A DNA stretch of 64,000 bases from JASHUC01 sp035606175 (GCA_035606175.1 DATNFW010000013.1:3309-67308), one strand, 5' to 3'. Counted from the first letter of the stretch, positions 25,180 to 33,843 are shown. Numbers and translations are program-made. Notes: generated by a model from the sequence alone, not told the origin.

Positions 25180-26610
25180 TCAGGCTTGCGCGCCGTGATC
25201 TGCGAGCACGAGCGCGACGCAGGCGGTGAGCTTCTTCGCGTATTCGATGTCCAGGAACTCGTTCGGGCCATGCGCATTGGAGTGCGGCCCGAGAACCCCT
25301 GTGACGAGGAACTGGGTCTCAGGGAAGCGCTCCCCCAGCATCGCCATGAACGGGATCGAGCCTCCCGAGCCGACGTGGACGGCTTCGCGGCCGAAGAGCT
25401 CGCGCGAGGCGCGCTGTAGCGACTCCTCGAGCCACGGGGCAAACGGCGGCGCGTTCCAGCCGCTCGTCGGCGGGTCCGCATCGAAGCGCACCTCGGCTCC
25501 GTAGGGAGGATCGTCCGTGAGCGCGGTGTGCAGCGCGCGCTGCGCGCTTGCGGGATCGCACGTGGGCGGCAAGCGCAGCGAGAGCTTCAAAGCGATTGCG
25601 GGCAACAGCACGTTGCCAGCCGAGGCGAGGGGCGGCAGCCCGTCGGCGCCCGTTACGGCGAGAGTGGGGCGCCATGTGCTCGCGATGAGCAACTCCAGCG
25701 GATCGTTCGAGAGCGGTCGCGCATTCCCCGCGAACGGGATCTTCGCGGCGATCCCTTGTCCCAATACGCGGGCCGCAGCGTCGAGCTGCGCGAACCGGTC
25801 CTTGGGAACGCGCACGTGCAGTTCCTCGAGTGTGAGGTCGCCCGTGACGGGGTTCTCGATGCGGGCCAGCAGTTGCTCGAGCAGGCGAAACGGTGCCGGC
25901 GCTATTCCGGTCGCAAGTCCCGAATGCACGCCTTCCGTGAGCACGCGCACGTGGAGGCGGCCGGTGAGATTTCCACGCAGCGAGGTCGTGCACCAGAGCT
26001 GATCGTAGTTGCTGCACTCCGCATCGAGGCAGACCACGAGCGAGGGCGCGCCGAGCCGGTCCCCGAGCGCCGCGAGATGCGCGGGCAAATCAATGCTGCC
26101 GCTCTCTTCGGAGGCTTCGATGAGCATGAGACAACGGGGAAGCGGCGCACGCTGCGCCTTGAGCGCTGCGATCGCCGCGAGGGCGCTGAAGGCGGCGTAG
26201 CCATCATCGGCAGCGCCGCGGCCGTAGAGCTTGCCGTCGCGGCGCACCGGCTCCCAAGGCGAAAGCCCCGGCAGCCAGCCCGTAAATTCCGGCTGCTTGT
26301 CGAGATGACCGTAGAGCAGTACGCAGCCGGGGCGCTCACCGGGAATATCTACGACCAGCAGCGGCGTGAGACCGGGCAGCCGCTGCACCTCCACCTGCAT
26401 GCCATCGAGCGGCTGCGCACGGCACCAATCGGCGATCAGCTGCAGGGCGCGCTCCATGTGCCCGTGCTCGTCCCACTGCGGATCAAATGCAGGGGAGCGG
26501 TTGGGAATGCGCACGAACGCTTCGAGCCGCTCGACGATCGATTGGTCCCAACGACGGGCGATATCTTTTTTTATACCAGTAATATCAATTAATTGAATGG
26601 TATTTTTCAT
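25180..26610 (-). CDS. M20-family metallopeptidase (dipeptidase-like)
   Basis: A 476-residue di-zinc peptidase. Metal ligands are visible in LLYGHLDKQPE (His, about 110), GRGAADDGY (Asp, about 140), EASEESGS (Glu pair, about 176), CLDAECS (Asp) and the C-terminal PHSNAHGPNEF (His). The segment FVRIPNRSPAFDPQW places it near carnosinase/CNDP-like dipeptidases. The start ATG overlaps the tatD stop (ATGA). The first 16 or so residues are encoded by an AT-rich block quite unlike the rest of the gene and fall before the conserved domain. Confidence 0.88.
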   Translation of the reverse strand: MKNTIQLIDITGIKKDIARRWDQSIVERLEAFVRIPNRSPAFDPQWDEHGHMERALQLIADWCRAQPLDGMQVEVQRLPGLTPLLVVDIPGERPGCVLLYGHLDKQPEFTGWLPGLSPWEPVRRDGKLYGRGAADDGYAAFSALAAIAALKAQRAPLPRCLMLIEASEESGSIDLPAHLAALGDRLGAPSLVVCLDAECSNYDQLWCTTSLRGNLTGRLHVRVLTEGVHSGLATGIAPAPFRLLEQLLARIENPVTGDLTLEELHVRVPKDRFAQLDAAARVLGQGIAAKIPFAGNARPLSNDPLELLIASTWRPTLAVTGADGLPPLASAGNVLLPAIALKLSLRLPPTCDPASAQRALHTALTDDPPYGAEVRFDADPPTSGWNAPPFAPWLEESLQRASRELFGREAVHVGSGGSIPFMAMLGERFPETQFLVTGVLGPHSNAHGPNEFLDIEYAKKLTACVALVLADHGAQA

Positions 26611-26621
26611 GTCAAATATCG
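26559..26621. repeat. AT-rich block with nested inverted repeats at the tatD/M20 junction
   Basis: Roughly concentric inverted pairs CGATAT/ATATCG (26559-26564, 26616-26621) and ATACCA/TGGTAT (26573-26578, 26598-26603) surround the perfect palindrome CAATTAATTG (26586-26595). The block is strikingly AT-rich compared with everything around it and covers the overlapping tatD stop and M20 peptidase start. Confidence 0.8.
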
Positions 26622-27455
26622 CTCGGTGTCGGCTGACTCACATACGAGCGCAGCGTCGGGCGGCGCCGGCGGCAGTCTGAAAAATGCCCGAGCGGTCGCG
26701 GTCGTCGTCTGCGCCACTGTCTCGAAGTCGACTCCGCGGGCGCGGGCGACGAAGCGCGCGATATGCCCCAGGTATGCCGGCTCGTTGCGGCGCGAGGCGG
26801 GCTTGCGCTCCAGATCGCGCGGCAACAGATACGGCGCATCGGTTTCGATCATCAAACGCTCGGCGGGTATGTCGCGCACGAGCGCGAGCAGATGCGCGCC
26901 GCGGCGCTCATCGCAGATCCAGCCCGTGATGCCGATCGCGAGGCCGAGCCCCAGATCTTCTTCGAGCTCCGCGCGCGAGCCGGTGAAGCAGTGCGCGACG
27001 CCTCCCATGAGCGCGCGCCGATGCTCGCGCACTATCGCGGCGAAATCCGCATGCGCATCGCGCTGATGCAGGAATACCGGCTTGCCGATCCGGGCGGCGA
27101 GCTCCAGTTGGCGCGCGAAGGCGCGGCGCTGGACATCGCGCGGGCAGAAGTCGCGGTAGTAATCGAGCCCGCACTCGCCCACTGCTACGACGAGCGGATG
27201 CGCGGCGAGCCGCTCGAGCTCTGCGGCGAGCCCATCGTCGAGCTGGGCGGCGTGATGCGGGTGGACGCCTGCCGTCGCAAACAGGCGTGCCGGATGAGCC
27301 TCCGCCAGAGCGATAGCGCGTCGGGTGCTTTCGCCGTCGGCGCCGGTCAAGATCATCTGCTCGACTCCGCAGGCGCGGGCGCGAGCGATGACGTCCAGGC
27401 GATCGCGGTCGAAGCTGTCGTGCGCCAGGTTCACGCCGATGTCGATGAGCGCCAT
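26607..27455 (-). CDS. tatD: TatD-family metal-dependent DNase
   Basis: A 282-residue TIM-barrel hydrolase very close in pattern to E. coli TatD, a metal-dependent 3'-5' exonuclease linked to DNA repair. It shows IDIGVNLAHDSF at the N terminus, TAGVHPHHA (about 62), VGECGLDYYRDF (about 92), HQRDAH, HCFTGSRAEL (about 152), GITGWICDERRG and IETDAPYLLPRDL (about 218). It overlaps the M20 peptidase start by four bases. Confidence 0.92.
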   Translation of the reverse strand: MALIDIGVNLAHDSFDRDRLDVIARARACGVEQMILTGADGESTRRAIALAEAHPARLFATAGVHPHHAAQLDDGLAAELERLAAHPLVVAVGECGLDYYRDFCPRDVQRRAFARQLELAARIGKPVFLHQRDAHADFAAIVREHRRALMGGVAHCFTGSRAELEEDLGLGLAIGITGWICDERRGAHLLALVRDIPAERLMIETDAPYLLPRDLERKPASRRNEPAYLGHIARFVARARGVDFETVAQTTTATARAFFRLPPAPPDAALVCESADTERYLT

Positions 27456-27514
27456 GTCGGCATTTTATCCGCCCCCATCCCTGGCCAGGTCGTCTCCTGG
27501 CAAAATGGCTCCGC

Positions 27515-28273
27515 ATGTCCGGGCAGCGCGCATGGCTCCTCGCGGCGGCTGCGAGCGCCGCAATCGCAAACGTCGGCAGTACCGTATGGGCGGCCGACAC
27601 GACGGCGTCCTCACGCTGGCTCGATGTCGAGAGCCGTATTCAGTATGCGTACTACACCGAGGATCGCCGCACGCTCGAGAGCATCGCGGCATCTCTCGCG
27701 GCGGACACGACGCCAGGCGGCGAGCGCCCGTACTATCTCGCGCTTGCGAGCTATCGCCTTGCGGACCTCGCCGATCCGCACCGACCCAAGCAGGCCGAGA
27801 AGCCCGCCGAGCGCTGCGCGACGAGTCTCGAGGGCGGCTCCCAGACGACACCTCCCGCGGCCGAGCGTCTCGCGCTCGAATCGGCGTGTCTGCACCTGCT
27901 CGCCGCGCTCGAGCCGTTGCGCGCCCCGTATTGGGCGCTCAAGAGCGGCGGTGCTCTGAAGCGAGCGCTCGAGCTCGCTCCGCGCAATCCCCGGGTACTG
28001 CTGGTTCGAGCGCTCGCCGACAGCGATCGACGCGGCGACACCGCGTTAGCCGCCCGCGAGCTGCGGCAGGCGACCTCGGCCTTCGAGCTCGAGCGGGCGG
28101 GCGTCGAGCGCGTGCCCGGATGGGGCGCGGCCGAGGCCTATGCATTCCTCGGCCGCACGTTGCTCGAGCAAGGGCAGACGCTCGCCGCGCGCGGAGCGCT
28201 CGAGCACGCGCTGCTGCTCGTGCCGGATTTCGCGCTGGCGCACCGATTGATGGCGCGCATCACCGCCGGATGA
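27515..28273 (+). CDS. Secreted TPR-like protein of unknown function
   Basis: A 252-residue protein with a signal peptide (MSGQRAWLLAAAASAAIANV, cleavage likely after VWAA). The mature part is helical with tetratricopeptide-like stretches, clearest at the end: EAYAFLGRTLLEQGQTLAARGALEHALLLVPDFALAH. A periplasmic scaffold or interaction role is plausible. No enzyme motif is seen, and neighbours give no further clue. Confidence 0.7.
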   Translation: MSGQRAWLLAAAASAAIANVGSTVWAADTTASSRWLDVESRIQYAYYTEDRRTLESIAASLAADTTPGGERPYYLALASYRLADLADPHRPKQAEKPAERCATSLEGGSQTTPPAAERLALESACLHLLAALEPLRAPYWALKSGGALKRALELAPRNPRVLLVRALADSDRRGDTALAARELRQATSAFELERAGVERVPGWGAAEAYAFLGRTLLEQGQTLAARGALEHALLLVPDFALAHRLMARITAG

Positions 28274-28310
28274 GGAGCGCGCCGCCGATCAACGATGTAT
28301 TCTGGATGCT

Positions 28311-28871
28311 GTGACGAACGCTTCCGATCACCTCTCTCGCGCGCTGAGGACCGCACTGCCGGTCGCCCTCGCGCTTTGCATTGCGGCGCTGCTCGGGCTC
28401 ACGCCGATTCAGGCGACCGCGGCCGATCCGACCTCGGCCGATCGGGCGCCCCTCGAATCGGCGACGGCGGAGAATCCCTCGGCCACGCAAGAAACATCGG
28501 TCCGACAGGGCACATCGGCCCGGCGGGACCCATCCGCCCGGCAGAGCGTGTCGGGGCAGCGCCGCTCGAGCGCGGCGGGCCGCGACCTCACGTCGGAGCG
28601 GTCATCGCGCGGGATGAGTCAGTCACGAGGGCGGCAGGAGCTGGTCGGCCGGCCGCTCGATCTAGCCGCGCCTCCGATCAGTCACGTGATGACTCGGGAG
28701 CAGGTGCAGACGCTCCTCGCGTCCGAGGGGCCCGAGGTCCCGGAGGACGTGATGGTGGAGCGTGGGAGGTACCAGGCTCCCGTGCCTCAGGGCCAAATCC
28801 GCGCGATCGCCTGGGCGCTCGTACATCCGCTCCAGGCTTGGCGAATTTTCACGCCCATCACGGACCAATAG
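28311..28871 (+). CDS. Secreted hypothetical protein with repetitive Ser/Arg linker
   Basis: A 186-residue protein starting at GTG. It has a signal peptide (TALPVALALCIAALLGL to ATAA), a disordered linker rich in Ser, Arg, Gln and Ala (about residues 40-105) and a short conserved-looking C-terminal part (AAPPISHVMTREQVQTLLA and VMVERGRYQAPVPQGQIRAI). The linker contains three imperfect 18-bp repeats. I do not recognise the family. It lies 37 bases after the TPR-like gene on the same strand. Confidence 0.55.
   Translation: MTNASDHLSRALRTALPVALALCIAALLGLTPIQATAADPTSADRAPLESATAENPSATQETSVRQGTSARRDPSARQSVSGQRRSSAAGRDLTSERSSRGMSQSRGRQELVGRPLDLAAPPISHVMTREQVQTLLASEGPEVPEDVMVERGRYQAPVPQGQIRAIAWALVHPLQAWRIFTPITDQ
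28494..28547. repeat. Three imperfect 18-bp tandem repeats in the secreted hypothetical gene
   Basis: Units ACATCGGTCCGACAGGGC, ACATCGGCCCGGCGGGAC and CCATCCGCCCGGCAGAGC encode TSVRQG, TSARRD and PSARQS in frame. Confidence 0.75.
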
Positions 28872-28895
28872 CCCGGGTGGCCCGCAGCGACGGCG

Positions 28896-29882
28896 TCAGG
28901 TCGTGACGACGATCTTTCCGATCTGTTGATTGGATTCGAGGTAACGATGCGCCTCGACGATCTCGCTGAGCGCGAACGTCTTGGCGATGACCGGTTTCAA
29001 ATGGCCCTCGGTGAGTCCTCGCACGATCAACTCCCGCGCGCGTGCAAAACGCTCCGGCTTGTTCCAGATCGATGAGGCCACCCAGCCGCGCAGACTCAAG
29101 CCTTTGAGCGCGGCGGGCCAGTGAGGGTAGGGCGTCGGCTGTCCGCTCAGACTGCCGTAGATGAACAGAATCCCTTCCTCCGCCATCGCATTTGCGAGCT
29201 TCTCGACAAACGGTCCGCCGACCGGATCGAACACGACGCGCGCACCCTTGCCGCCGGTGATGCGCATGACTTCCTGGACGACATCGCTCTCGGCGGTGGC
29301 GATGACGTGCTTTGCACCCTGCTCGCGCAGCGCCGCAGCCTTGGTATTGTGGCGGGTCGCTGCGATCGGCACGGCGCCGGTCCAATTCGCGAGCTGGATT
29401 GCAGCGAGACCGACGCTGCTCGATGCGGCGGGAATGAGGACGTAGTCACCGATGCCGATCTTCGCGACCTCGATGATGGCGAATGCCGTGAGGTATTGCA
29501 TCCAGATCGAGGCAGCCTGCACCGGCGAGAGCTGAGGCGGGGCCGGAATCACGCTGCGGGCGGGGACGATGGCCTTCTCCCCGTACACGCCATATTCGCC
29601 GAGCCGATAAGAGGGTACGACGCACACGCGATCGCCGGCTTTGAAGCCTTGGACGCCCTCACCGAGCGTCTCGATCGTTCCCGCCGCCTCGTAGCCGATC
29701 AGGGAAGGGAGCTTCGGCGGAACGAGATAGGCGCCCGCGCGGAAAATGGCTTCGGAGCGATTGAGTCCGATCGCCTCCACCCGAATGCGGATCTCTCCCG
29801 GTCCGGGTTGGCCGATATCGGCGTCCTCGAGCTCGAGTACCTCGGGCCCACCGGTCTTGTGGATGCGAACGACCTGCGCCAT
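28896..29882 (-). CDS. Zinc-independent quinone reductase-like alcohol dehydrogenase (MDR family)
   Basis: A 328-residue medium-chain dehydrogenase/reductase. The GroES-like N-terminal half has EAIGLNRSEAIFR and PSLIGYEAAGTIETLG; the usual zinc-enzyme GHExxG is replaced by GYEAAG, so it should be zinc-independent like quinone oxidoreductases. The NADPH-binding half has IPAASSSVGLAAIQLA near 148 (AASSSVG in the nucleotide loop) and VFDPVGGPFVE. It would reduce a quinone or an activated enal with NADPH; the natural substrate is unknown. It is monocistronic, facing the secreted hypothetical gene. Confidence 0.85.
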   Translation of the reverse strand: MAQVVRIHKTGGPEVLELEDADIGQPGPGEIRIRVEAIGLNRSEAIFRAGAYLVPPKLPSLIGYEAAGTIETLGEGVQGFKAGDRVCVVPSYRLGEYGVYGEKAIVPARSVIPAPPQLSPVQAASIWMQYLTAFAIIEVAKIGIGDYVLIPAASSSVGLAAIQLANWTGAVPIAATRHNTKAAALREQGAKHVIATAESDVVQEVMRITGGKGARVVFDPVGGPFVEKLANAMAEEGILFIYGSLSGQPTPYPHWPAALKGLSLRGWVASSIWNKPERFARARELIVRGLTEGHLKPVIAKTFALSEIVEAHRYLESNQQIGKIVVTT

Positions 29883-30023
29883 GGCAGCTCCGGCTGGATA
29901 TCGCGTTGGGATGAGCAGGAAGTTTGCCTCGCCCGCTGCGGCGCTGCAAACGTGCCGTTCCCCACGCGACCCACTCAGCCGGAGCTGCCTGCGGCGCTGG
30001 CGGCCCTGCGCCGAGCGGCGCGG

Positions 30024-30410
30024 TCAGCCGTGCGGTGCACGCGCCGAGAGAACGGCGGCAAGGCGCGGGCTACCCACCTGCTGCACGGCACGCGCGACCG
30101 CCCGATGCATGCAGAGGATGCGCGCCTCGATACGACTCAGATCGCGGTTATCAGGCACTTGAGGGCACACCTCCTGCGCGGCGAGCCGGATGCGCTGCAG
30201 AAGGGTGCGGGCGCCATGCTCGGTCTGAAGGTTGAGATCACCATAGCTCACCGCGACGGACGGCGCGTCGGCGGCGGGCGGCCCTGCATTCGCCGCAAGC
30301 GGCGCGGTTGCGAACAGCACTGCACCCGCACCGGCCGCAAGCAGCCAGCTGGCCGCACCGACCGAGGCGTTACGGCGTGCATTCCAAATCGTCTGTTTGA
30401 GCGAGGCCAT
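30024..30410 (-). CDS. UrcA-family secreted protein (copy 1)
   Basis: A 128-residue protein with a signal peptide (GAGAVLFATAPLAANAG) and the UrcA-family core SVAVSYGDLNLQTEHGARTLLQRIRLAAQEVCP, ending with a second cysteine in RILCMHRAV. The two cysteines may form a disulfide. UrcA proteins are small periplasmic proteins of unknown function, common in Caulobacter, sphingomonads and some gammaproteobacteria; the founding member is uranium-responsive. It is divergent from the LytS/LytTR operon, which may control it. Confidence 0.85.
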   Translation of the reverse strand: MASLKQTIWNARRNASVGAASWLLAAGAGAVLFATAPLAANAGPPAADAPSVAVSYGDLNLQTEHGARTLLQRIRLAAQEVCPQVPDNRDLSRIEARILCMHRAVARAVQQVGSPRLAAVLSARAPHG

Positions 30411-30480
30411 CGAAGGCTCCTTTGCGAAATGATTGATGGATCGTTTGATGCAGCGAACTGCCGCGATGTATGAGACACCG

Positions 30481-30557
30481 CGGGACGGCCCGCAGGGAGC
30501 TATCGGCGCGCGTGTCGATCCCCCCGGTCGACGAGATGGTCCCGCGGGCTCGTCCCG
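30481..30557. promoter_or_regulatory. Long inverted repeat in the urcA-lytS divergent region
   Basis: CGGGACGGCCCGC at 30481-30493 is matched by GCGGGCTCGTCCCG at 30544-30557, an inverted pair with one extra base and a 50-base loop. It sits midway between the divergent UrcA and LytS-like genes. Confidence 0.45.
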
Positions 30558-30578
30558 GCTATCGACGGTTTCGTCCCG
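30550..30578 (+). promoter_or_regulatory. Candidate LytTR-type operator (8-bp direct repeat)
   Basis: TCGTCCCG occurs at 30550-30557 and again at 30571-30578, so the copies start 21 bases apart. LytTR-domain regulators bind pairs of direct repeats separated by about 12-13 bases, which this spacing fits, and a LytTR gene follows. The base composition differs from known sites, so this is a guess from geometry and position. Confidence 0.35.
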
Positions 30579-30621
30579 ATGTGCCGCGGTGCGCCGAGCC
30601 GACTCGCTCCGCGCCGGGTGA

Positions 30622-30645
30622 ATTGGAGTAGGCTGCGCTCCAATG
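30622..30645 (+). promoter_or_regulatory. Hairpin over the ribosome site and start of the LytS-like gene
   Basis: ATTGGAG (30622-30628) and CTCCAAT (30638-30644) are perfect inverted copies with a 9-base loop. The GGAG is the only visible ribosome-site candidate, and the right arm includes the first two bases of the ATG at 30643. In RNA this would hide both. Confidence 0.45.
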
Positions 30646-31878
30646 AACGCCGCAACGCCCCTCACTTCCGTCGAGCCGGCGCAGGGCGAGCGCGACACGC
30701 ATGCGCGCCCGAAGCTCGAGACCGACGCATCTGCCGCGCGCGCAAACCTCCCCGCAAGACCGCTCGCCGCGGTTCTCACTGCGTTCTGGACCTACGTCGC
30801 CCTCTCGAACGTGCTGTACGCACACAGCATGTCCCTCGCGACCGATCCGGACGGCAAGCATCACTTCTTCGCGGACTGGAATGCGCGCGTGTTGCAGCAC
30901 CTCATTCTCTATCCAGTCCTGCTCGGCTGCGTCTGGATATCGCTCCGCGTAGGCTGGCGGCCGCTCCGCCGCGCGATTCCGGTCCAGCTCGCGCTCGGGC
31001 TCGGCTTCGCGGCCCTCGCAAGTCCGGTACTCGGATGCTGCGAATGGCTGGTGGGGGAGGGGATGACGCATCGGCAGCCCTGGTCGATGACCGGGCTCGG
31101 CAAGTCGATTGCGATGTCGAACCATCACGATCTCTCGACCTGGATCGCGAGCGCCACGAGCTTTCTGTTGACCTACGGATTCGCGCTCGCGCTCGTCACC
31201 GGGTTCGCGCTCTATCGGCGCTTCAAAGAGTCCGAGGTGCGGCGTGCGGCACTCGAGCGTGCCTGGAGCGGTGCCAGGCTCGCTGCGCTGCGCATGCAGC
31301 TCTCGCCGCACACGCTGTTCAATCTATTGCACACGATACGCGGTCAGATCGCCTGGGATCCGGCGGCGGCACGGCAGATGGTCGTGCAGCTCGGGGACCT
31401 GTTGCGCAAGCTCCTCGCGGCCGGCGAGCGCGACCTCTCGCCGCTCGCGGAGGAGATCGAATTCGCGCGGCTGTATCTCGAGCTGCAGCGACAGCGCTTT
31501 GCGGATCGACTGAGCCTCGAGTTGCCCGATCCGGGCACGCTGCCGCACACCTGGGTCCCGAGCCTGATCCTGCAGCCGCTCATCGAGAATGCTGTCGTGC
31601 ACGGCCTCGCCGACCACGGCGGGCTCGTCATGATCCGCGTGCATGGTCAGATCGCAGGCGGGCTGCTGCACCTCAGCGTCGTGAACACGATCGCCGATTC
31701 GCGCACCGGCGAGCCAAGCGGGGGCAGCCGTGCATCGGGCGGCATCGGGTTGCGCAACGTGCGCGAGCGGCTCGCCGTTCAGTTCGGGAATCGCGCGGTG
31801 CTCGAAGCCGGAGCGCGCACCGAGAGCCCGCAATGGGTCGCGGAGATCCACATGCCGCTCGTGATGGCGCCATTCTGA
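30643..31878 (+). CDS. LytS/AlgZ-type sensor histidine kinase
   Basis: A 411-residue kinase with about four membrane helices in its first 200 residues, then a His_kinase domain of the LytS/YehU class. The phospho-acceptor motif reads LRMQLSPHTLFNLLHTIRG (about 222-240), and the ATPase part has PSLILQPLIENAVVHGL (about 306) and GGIGLRNVRERL (about 366). No large extracellular sensor domain is visible, so the signal may be sensed in the membrane. It overlaps the response regulator gene by one base (TGATG). Confidence 0.9.
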   Translation: MNAATPLTSVEPAQGERDTHARPKLETDASAARANLPARPLAAVLTAFWTYVALSNVLYAHSMSLATDPDGKHHFFADWNARVLQHLILYPVLLGCVWISLRVGWRPLRRAIPVQLALGLGFAALASPVLGCCEWLVGEGMTHRQPWSMTGLGKSIAMSNHHDLSTWIASATSFLLTYGFALALVTGFALYRRFKESEVRRAALERAWSGARLAALRMQLSPHTLFNLLHTIRGQIAWDPAAARQMVVQLGDLLRKLLAAGERDLSPLAEEIEFARLYLELQRQRFADRLSLELPDPGTLPHTWVPSLILQPLIENAVVHGLADHGGLVMIRVHGQIAGGLLHLSVVNTIADSRTGEPSGGSRASGGIGLRNVRERLAVQFGNRAVLEAGARTESPQWVAEIHMPLVMAPF

Positions 31879-32660
31879 TGGACGTGGTGATCGTCGATGA
31901 CGAGCCGGCTGCCCGGCGCACACTGCGTGAATGCTGCGAGCGCGAGCCCGACCTCACCGTCATCGCCGAATACGGCGACGGACGCCAGGCGCTCGCCGCA
32001 TTGCGCGCGAATCCGCCCGACATCGCGTTTCTCGACATCCAGATCGACACGCTGAATGGGGTCGAGCTCGTGCGCTCGCTCGATGCGCAGCGGCTGCCTC
32101 TCATCGTGTTCGTCACGGCCTACGACAGCTACGCGGTCGAGGCGTTCGAGCTCAGTGCGACCGACTACCTGCTCAAGCCGTTCGATGACGAGCGCTTCGG
32201 CAGGACGCTCGCCCGAGTGCGGCGCCGGCGGGACGCCGAGAGCGCGGTTCAGCGTCAGGCGGCCCTCCTTTCGGTGCTCGCCGAGCTCGAGCGCGGGGGC
32301 GCGCAGCCCGATGCGCGTCCGCGGCTGCTCGCGGAGATCGGCAGCCGCATGCATATGCTCGATGCCGAGGATATCGAGCTCATCGAAGGGGATCGCAATT
32401 ACGTGCGGCTCACGATCGGTCGGCAGGTGTTCCATGCGCGCAGCACGCTCCAGCAGGCGGAGCGGTCGCTGAAGATGCAGCCGGTGCTGCGCATCAGCCG
32501 CTCCTGCCTCGTTAACATCAAACACGTGCGTGAAGTGAGCCGCACGCCGCGCGGAGATTTCATCTTCGTTCTCGCGGGAGGCTCCACCGTGACGAGCAGC
32601 GAGGGTCACCGCGAGGCGGTGCGCGAGTATCTCGCGCGATTGAAGGTCGGCGAGGACTGA
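31878..32660 (+). CDS. LytTR-family response regulator
   Basis: A 260-residue regulator. The receiver domain has VVIVDDEPAARRTL (acidic pair), the phospho-acceptor in IAFLDIQIDTLNGVEL (about residue 54), VTAYDSYAVEAF and the Lys of YLLKPFDDERF. The C-terminal LytTR DNA-binding domain (about 150-255) has IELIEGDRNYVRLTIG and VLRISRSCLVNIKHV. It is the partner of the kinase just upstream and probably controls this divergent region, and possibly the UrcA gene across it. Confidence 0.93.
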   Translation: MDVVIVDDEPAARRTLRECCEREPDLTVIAEYGDGRQALAALRANPPDIAFLDIQIDTLNGVELVRSLDAQRLPLIVFVTAYDSYAVEAFELSATDYLLKPFDDERFGRTLARVRRRRDAESAVQRQAALLSVLAELERGGAQPDARPRLLAEIGSRMHMLDAEDIELIEGDRNYVRLTIGRQVFHARSTLQQAERSLKMQPVLRISRSCLVNIKHVREVSRTPRGDFIFVLAGGSTVTSSEGHREAVREYLARLKVGED

Positions 32661-32661
32661 C

Positions 32662-33843
32662 TCAGCCGGCTGCGCGCGCATCCTGCACGCGCCCCTTCCA
32701 TCGTCCTCCGCGACCGAGCCGGTATTGCACGGCGGACCAGAGCGTCGCACCCGCATAGAACGCCGCAATTGCGGGCAGAACGGGGGCCCAGAGAGCCGAC
32801 AGTCCATGGAAGCGCACCATCGGCAGGTAGGCGACGCTCATGAGCACCCACGCGGCCGCCCCGAGGGCCATAGCGAGAGGATCGCCGGTGAGCAGCAGCA
32901 GGGGCGGCATCAGATAGGTCACCGCAAGTCCGAGCAGCGTCGCGCCGAGCAGCAGGTAGGAGTGATGCAGCTGATGGAAGGCCGTGCGCGCGATCATGCG
33001 GCCGATCTCCGCGAAGGAGCCGTAGACCCTCAAGCTTCGCGCCGAGCGCGTGAGGCCGAGCGAGATCGAGCCGCCGGAGGACTTGACGGCGGCGGCGAGC
33101 GCGCAATCGTCGATGAGCGATGAGCGGATCGCCGCGAGACCGCCGATGCGCGCGAGGGCGGCGGGCCGGATCAGGATGCAGCCTCCAGCGGCGCCCGCGG
33201 TTCTTGCGCGCGGCGACGCAATCCAGGAGGGCGGATAGAGTTTGAAGAAGAAGAATACGAATGCGGGAATCAGGGCTCTCTCGGCGAAGCTCGCCGTCGA
33301 GAGCTGCACCATCGAGGAGACGAGGTCGAGTCCGGCCGACTCTGAGGCCGAAACCAGCGAGGCGACGTTCTTCCGATCGTGCTCGATGTCCGCGTCCGTG
33401 AGCAGCAGGTAATCCGGATCGCGCTCCGCGGCGGCGGCGATTCCCTGCGATACGGCCCAGAGCTTGCCGCTCCAACCGGGGGCGAGCGGGGCGCCGTGCA
33501 GGACGGTGAGCCTTTGTACGGCACCGGCGGCCGCTGCGGCTGCAAGGGCGGCGCCCGCCGTGCCATCGGTGCTCGCATCGTCTACGACGATGACGTGCAG
33601 CGATCCGGCGAGCTCTTGTCGCAGCAGCGAGCGGACCGCCGTCCCGATCACATCCGCTTCGTTGCGCGCGGGAATGACGGCAACGACCCGGTGTGGCCGC
33701 AGCGCTCCTGCCGGGCTCGCGTTTGCTTCCGCGACATGGCGCAGCGCACGCCAGAACCCGCCACGCGCGCCGAGCAGATAAAGCCAGATGAGAAACGAAA
33801 GCGCAGCCGCGCCGCGTGCCGCAAGCGCCAGAGCGGGGGGCAT
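32662..33843 (-). CDS. hpnB: Hopanoid-associated glycosyltransferase HpnB
   Basis: A 393-residue membrane-bound family 2 glycosyltransferase. It has an N-terminal helix, the nucleotide-sugar region VVAVIPARNEADVIG, VVDDASTDGTA, the motif LAPGWSGKLWAVSQG, the metal-binding LLLTDADIEHD, the family-typical PAFVFFFFKLYPPSWI, and three C-terminal membrane helices. This pattern is that of HpnB, found with hopanoid biosynthesis genes. No squalene-hopene cyclase is in the window. The ATG at 33843 shares a base with the stop of the aldolase gene. Confidence 0.85.
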   Translation of the reverse strand: MPPALALAARGAAALSFLIWLYLLGARGGFWRALRHVAEANASPAGALRPHRVVAVIPARNEADVIGTAVRSLLRQELAGSLHVIVVDDASTDGTAGAALAAAAAAGAVQRLTVLHGAPLAPGWSGKLWAVSQGIAAAAERDPDYLLLTDADIEHDRKNVASLVSASESAGLDLVSSMVQLSTASFAERALIPAFVFFFFKLYPPSWIASPRARTAGAAGGCILIRPAALARIGGLAAIRSSLIDDCALAAAVKSSGGSISLGLTRSARSLRVYGSFAEIGRMIARTAFHQLHHSYLLLGATLLGLAVTYLMPPLLLLTGDPLAMALGAAAWVLMSVAYLPMVRFHGLSALWAPVLPAIAAFYAGATLWSAVQYRLGRGGRWKGRVQDARAAG

